Part shown: positions 7,201 through 10,109 of the stretch, piece after piece
Layout: the number at the start of each line of letters is the position of its first letter
Position numbering within the stretch: the first letter of the stretch is position 1
Assembly (NCBI GenBank): GCA_001953115.1
Contig: LSSL01001959.1
Location: 3,376 to 13,484, forward strand
Source: Smittium mucronatum
Lineage: Eukaryota > Kickxellomycota > Harpellomycetes > Harpellales > Legeriomycetaceae
DNA length: 10,109 nt
Direction of reading: 5' to 3'
The notes under the pieces: model-generated
Database searches by the model: none
What the model saw: only the letters and a program-made list of their open reading frames with translations
What the model was told of the DNA's origin: nothing
Made by a program: the position numbers and the translations under genes

Positions 7201-7971
7201 TAATCGTTCGAAAATTTCCATTTATTACTCTACTGCCTAATAATAATGCCAATGACATTTGAAACAAATCATTAGAGAAATCATCATAACAAAATAAGTT
7301 TAACGTATAAATTACTAGAAAAAAACTCATTTTTCAGTTTTTTTCAATTTATTCGTCTAAAAAATCTTTTGTCAACTTAATTCGTTACTAAGAGATTAAT
7401 TATAAAATTTCACATTATTAATATTAATTACTGATTCCATTTCAGATAAGCCTAGTTTTAAAACTAAAAATTATCTTTTGTTAATGGTTAATTATTCTAA
7501 TAAAAAATATTATAAAAATAATGCAAAACTAAGCATCTGAATACAAAAATTATAACAAACTAAAAAATTAACAAAAACTTGGGATTCCTGATAAAAAATT
7601 GGATATTTTTATTCAAAAAAGCGCAATATTTCGTTCTATCAGACAAATTTTGATTACTTAGCGATTTTTTTTCGAAATGGATTCAGGTATTATTTTTATT
7701 GAATCTCACAAAGGATTCGAATTCTTTTATTTTCTATAAAAACCAATGAATTTTTCTTATTAAAAATCATGAAAAAATAAAAATAAAAATTGCCAATTAT
7801 ATAAAAAGGATTTAACTGTATCAAATTGTTCGATTTTGTATTCATTTAATGGAGACTTTTATCATTTTTGTATCTATTTATTAACTTTGTATCAAATTAC
7901 TAATTTATGTATCAATAAGATAAATTTTGTCAGTTTTTATTAACTAACCTTCCTTTAATTTCTCATATTTT

Positions 7972-8020
7972 TTCTTAAAATCTTAGGTTTTAAGAATAAC
8001 CCTGTTATCATGAAATAACA
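7972..8020. other. Two adjacent hairpins
   Basis: TTCTTAAAA at 7972-7980 and TTTTAAGAA at 7988-7996 form a perfect 9-bp stem with a seven-base loop. TGTTAT at 8003-8008 and ATAACA at 8015-8020 form a perfect 6-bp stem with a six-base loop directly after it, followed by CAGTTTTTAT. The layout of a stem followed by Ts resembles a weak intrinsic terminator, but nothing upstream is a gene and the organism looks eukaryotic, so no function is assigned. Confidence 0.4.
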
Positions 8021-9381
8021 CAGTTTTTATAAAATTGTTTCTTATTTTCGAATTAACATATAAAAAAATTTCAATTCGTCAAAATCTTTTGAATTCACCC
8101 AATAAAAAACATAATAGCAAATAAGCATAAAAAATCCCATTAAAATGATCCTCTTTTAACCTTTTAACAGATATACTGCTTAATTATGTAATCATAAATA
8201 GCTAAAATTTACCCCAATTTTTAAAATTTTAATAAAAAAGTTAAATTTGTTTGATTAATTAATTTTAGTCACCAAATTGCGTTTTTAATTAATATATCCG
8301 AATAATAATGAAACTTTTTAATTAAAGGACTCAGAAGAAATCAATAAAAATAAATCTTATTGGAAAAAAATCATGAAAAGTTACTTAATTATCAATTGGG
8401 AGTAGGCTTTGAACTATTTTATCTTTAAATCGGAGTATAAAGTAGCATTAAACTAATTTTTTATTTAAACATTATAGGACTATCAGCACAAAAATTTCTT
8501 ATTTTTCTTTTTAAATTAAAAAATAAATTGGAAATAATTCTTCATAATTTTTTAATGCATAAAATCATCTAATGGAGAATGAAAATTAAATAACTAGAAG
8601 CTCAAAAAATCTTATGAACTTAAAGGGTTGAATATAAAAACTGCTAAAGAGTTAAATAGTGGAGTATACATAAACAGGTTCAAAAACTGTAGGGTTTAAA
8701 AAAAAAACTTGGCAGATCATGTATTCCATTAGATATTAAGTACCAATGAATGATAATCCACAAAAAAAGTGGGCTACTAATTAGCAAGTATTATGATAAA
8801 AAGGACTTTATTCAAAACCAAATAAATCTCATTTCTAAAAATTACTAATAATTATTAATAAAAAAAACGATTAATATTTTTTTGTGATGTTTAGACCAAA
8901 TTTCCCAATCATAAATTTTTATCAAAATAATTCATTATATCATTTAATAAGCGAAAATTTTTAAAATTATTGTTCCATAATCTTTATATCTATTCTAATA
9001 TGCCATCCCATTGTTATAAAACTTTAAACCCCATATTTAATATTGTAGCGCCCTTTCGATTTTATTAATTAATTGATTTATTAATTTTTCTTCATCTTTT
9101 AATTAATCGAAAATATAATTTGATCCCCCACTTGTTTTGACTAAACTCGAAAATATTATTTCAGATAATTAATTCGTTAAATTTACTTAATCGAGTTTAT
9201 TTATCCATTATAAGAAGTAAATAAGATAATTTTCCAGGAGACTAATTAATGTTTTTAAAAGTTCTAATTTCTTACTGCATATTTTGAAGAAGTTTTTCAT
9301 GACTTATTATAGATTTTAACTCTTCTTAGAGTTTGTTAATATATACTGTCTCTGAAAAGAAATAATTTGGAAAAATATAAA

Positions 9382-9397
9382 AAAGAAAGAAAGAAAG
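9382..9397. repeat. (AAAG)4 microsatellite
   Basis: Four consecutive AAAG units at 9382-9397, followed by ACAG, form a short purine-only simple repeat. Confidence 0.8.
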
Positions 9398-10109
9398 ACA
9401 GAATTTTTTTTCTTAATTCAATTAAGTTGCTTAAATCTAAATTCTTAAAAGTTTTATTTATATAATATATGAAAAAACTTGTATTACTACTTATAAATCA
9501 AAATATTATTCACAAGTATTTCCTTAAATAATTTTTCGGTAAAAGCTTAATAAAATGTTATAATGTAAAAAAAGATAGAATTTAGATCTTCTTAAAATTT
9601 CTTTTTGTATAAAAAACCTATATAAAATTAGCAAACCTATTAATTTCTCTGGAAAAAGGGAAAACTGCAAAGAAAACAGTCTAAGAGAAATGGTAGTAAA
9701 ATTTAATTTAATTATATTTTAATAGAATTCTAATACATCATAATCATTCAAAAAAATTATTTATGTGAAATTTATCTTAAAAACCTCTTATTTACACCAA
9801 AAAAAAAAGTAGATGTAAGGTGTATAATCTTATCGTTTAAATTTTTGACCAAGTTAATAGAACATAGTGCTCTTTTGTTATAAACTATATAAAACCAATA
9901 ATGATAGAAGAATATGACCAATACCTTTTGGATAATTAATGATTTTATTTAGTAATGTGGAAATTTATTTCTATTCGATAAATATAAAAATAAATTTTTT
10001 TATTTTGACTAATTTTACTATCGTTTTCAAAAATCGATTATTTTTCAATTTTCTAAATAATTAAAACTAGTTAATGAATAAAATATAAAATACATATCTA
10101 GGCATCGAT

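Larger units (their letters stand above)
6545..10109. other. AT-rich non-coding stretch
   Basis: I see no gene, RNA gene or recognisable element end here. Open frames are short and composition-driven. Noted structures are a short motif found three times between 6954 and 7200, the paired hairpins at 7972-8020, a weak TACACC/GGTGTA inverted pair at about 9790-9823 around an A tract, and an (AAAG)4 run. The stretch at 9055-9110 is rich in overlapping TTAATTAAT words that can fold on themselves but show no unique structure. Confidence 0.7.

Noticed and set aside
7972..8020. Intrinsic terminator
   Set aside because: The stems are almost entirely A/T, no gene lies upstream, and the window does not look bacterial.
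8652..8689. Possible second tRNA-like segment (TTAAATAGTGG, then GGTTCAAAAACT)
   Set aside because: The box A-like word misses several key positions, and the two words are only about 27 bases apart, too close for a tRNA fold.
9055..9110. Palindromic TTAATTAAT-rich stretch as an origin or element end
   Set aside because: The words are low-complexity and recur across the whole window. No unique long stem or paired copy was found.
1..10109. Organellar, bacterial or viral origin
   Set aside because: No rRNA, intact tRNA, respiratory-chain genes, dense reading frames or viral replication and capsid motifs were seen on either strand. AT-rich eukaryotic non-coding DNA fits best.
1..10109. CRISPR array or other regularly spaced exact repeats
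   Set aside because: No exact 20-40 base repeat with regular unique spacers is present. The only regular periodicity is the degenerate 44-base tandem repeat, which has no spacers.

Overview
This window is extremely AT-rich (roughly a quarter GC or less by eye; for example 6 of 60 bases at 4141-4200) and has no convincing protein-coding gene, rRNA, intact tRNA or CRISPR array on either strand. The longest open frame is about 90 codons, near what chance allows at this composition over 10 kb. No operon-like packing, Shine-Dalgarno-led frames or organellar genes are visible. It fits eukaryotic nuclear intergenic or intronic DNA from an AT-rich genome (some insects, other invertebrates, some protists). 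The species cannot be read from the sequence.

Region by region: 1-1560 is AT-rich non-coding DNA holding one diverged direct duplication (about 243-300 and 390-450). 1560-2340 is the main compositional anomaly. Within it 1861-2340 is about 45% GC by hand count, 2101-2220 reaches about 52%, and there are short open frames on both strands; a decayed transposable-element fragment or a first exon are the two readings. 2340-5080 is AT-rich DNA with scattered short hairpins, one marginal 91-codon frame and an (AAAAT)4 run. 5080-5340 holds a degenerate tRNA-like segment (box A and box B look-alikes) and, 150 bases on, a GC-richer patch, together possibly an old SINE.

The best-supported structure is a large imperfect inverted repeat, with arms at about 5590-5880 (+) and 6250-6545 (-), arranged around a centre near 6064. 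A 137-base stretch aligns without gaps at about 78% identity. The minus arm also carries a degenerate 43-44 base tandem repeat. This looks like an old foldback or MITE-like element, or an inverted duplication of a local satellite. The rest, 6545-10109, is AT-rich DNA with small hairpins, a short repeated motif and an (AAAG)4 run.

No set of genes works together here. The interest lies in repeats and mobile-element remains, and nothing amounts to a demonstrable new biological system.
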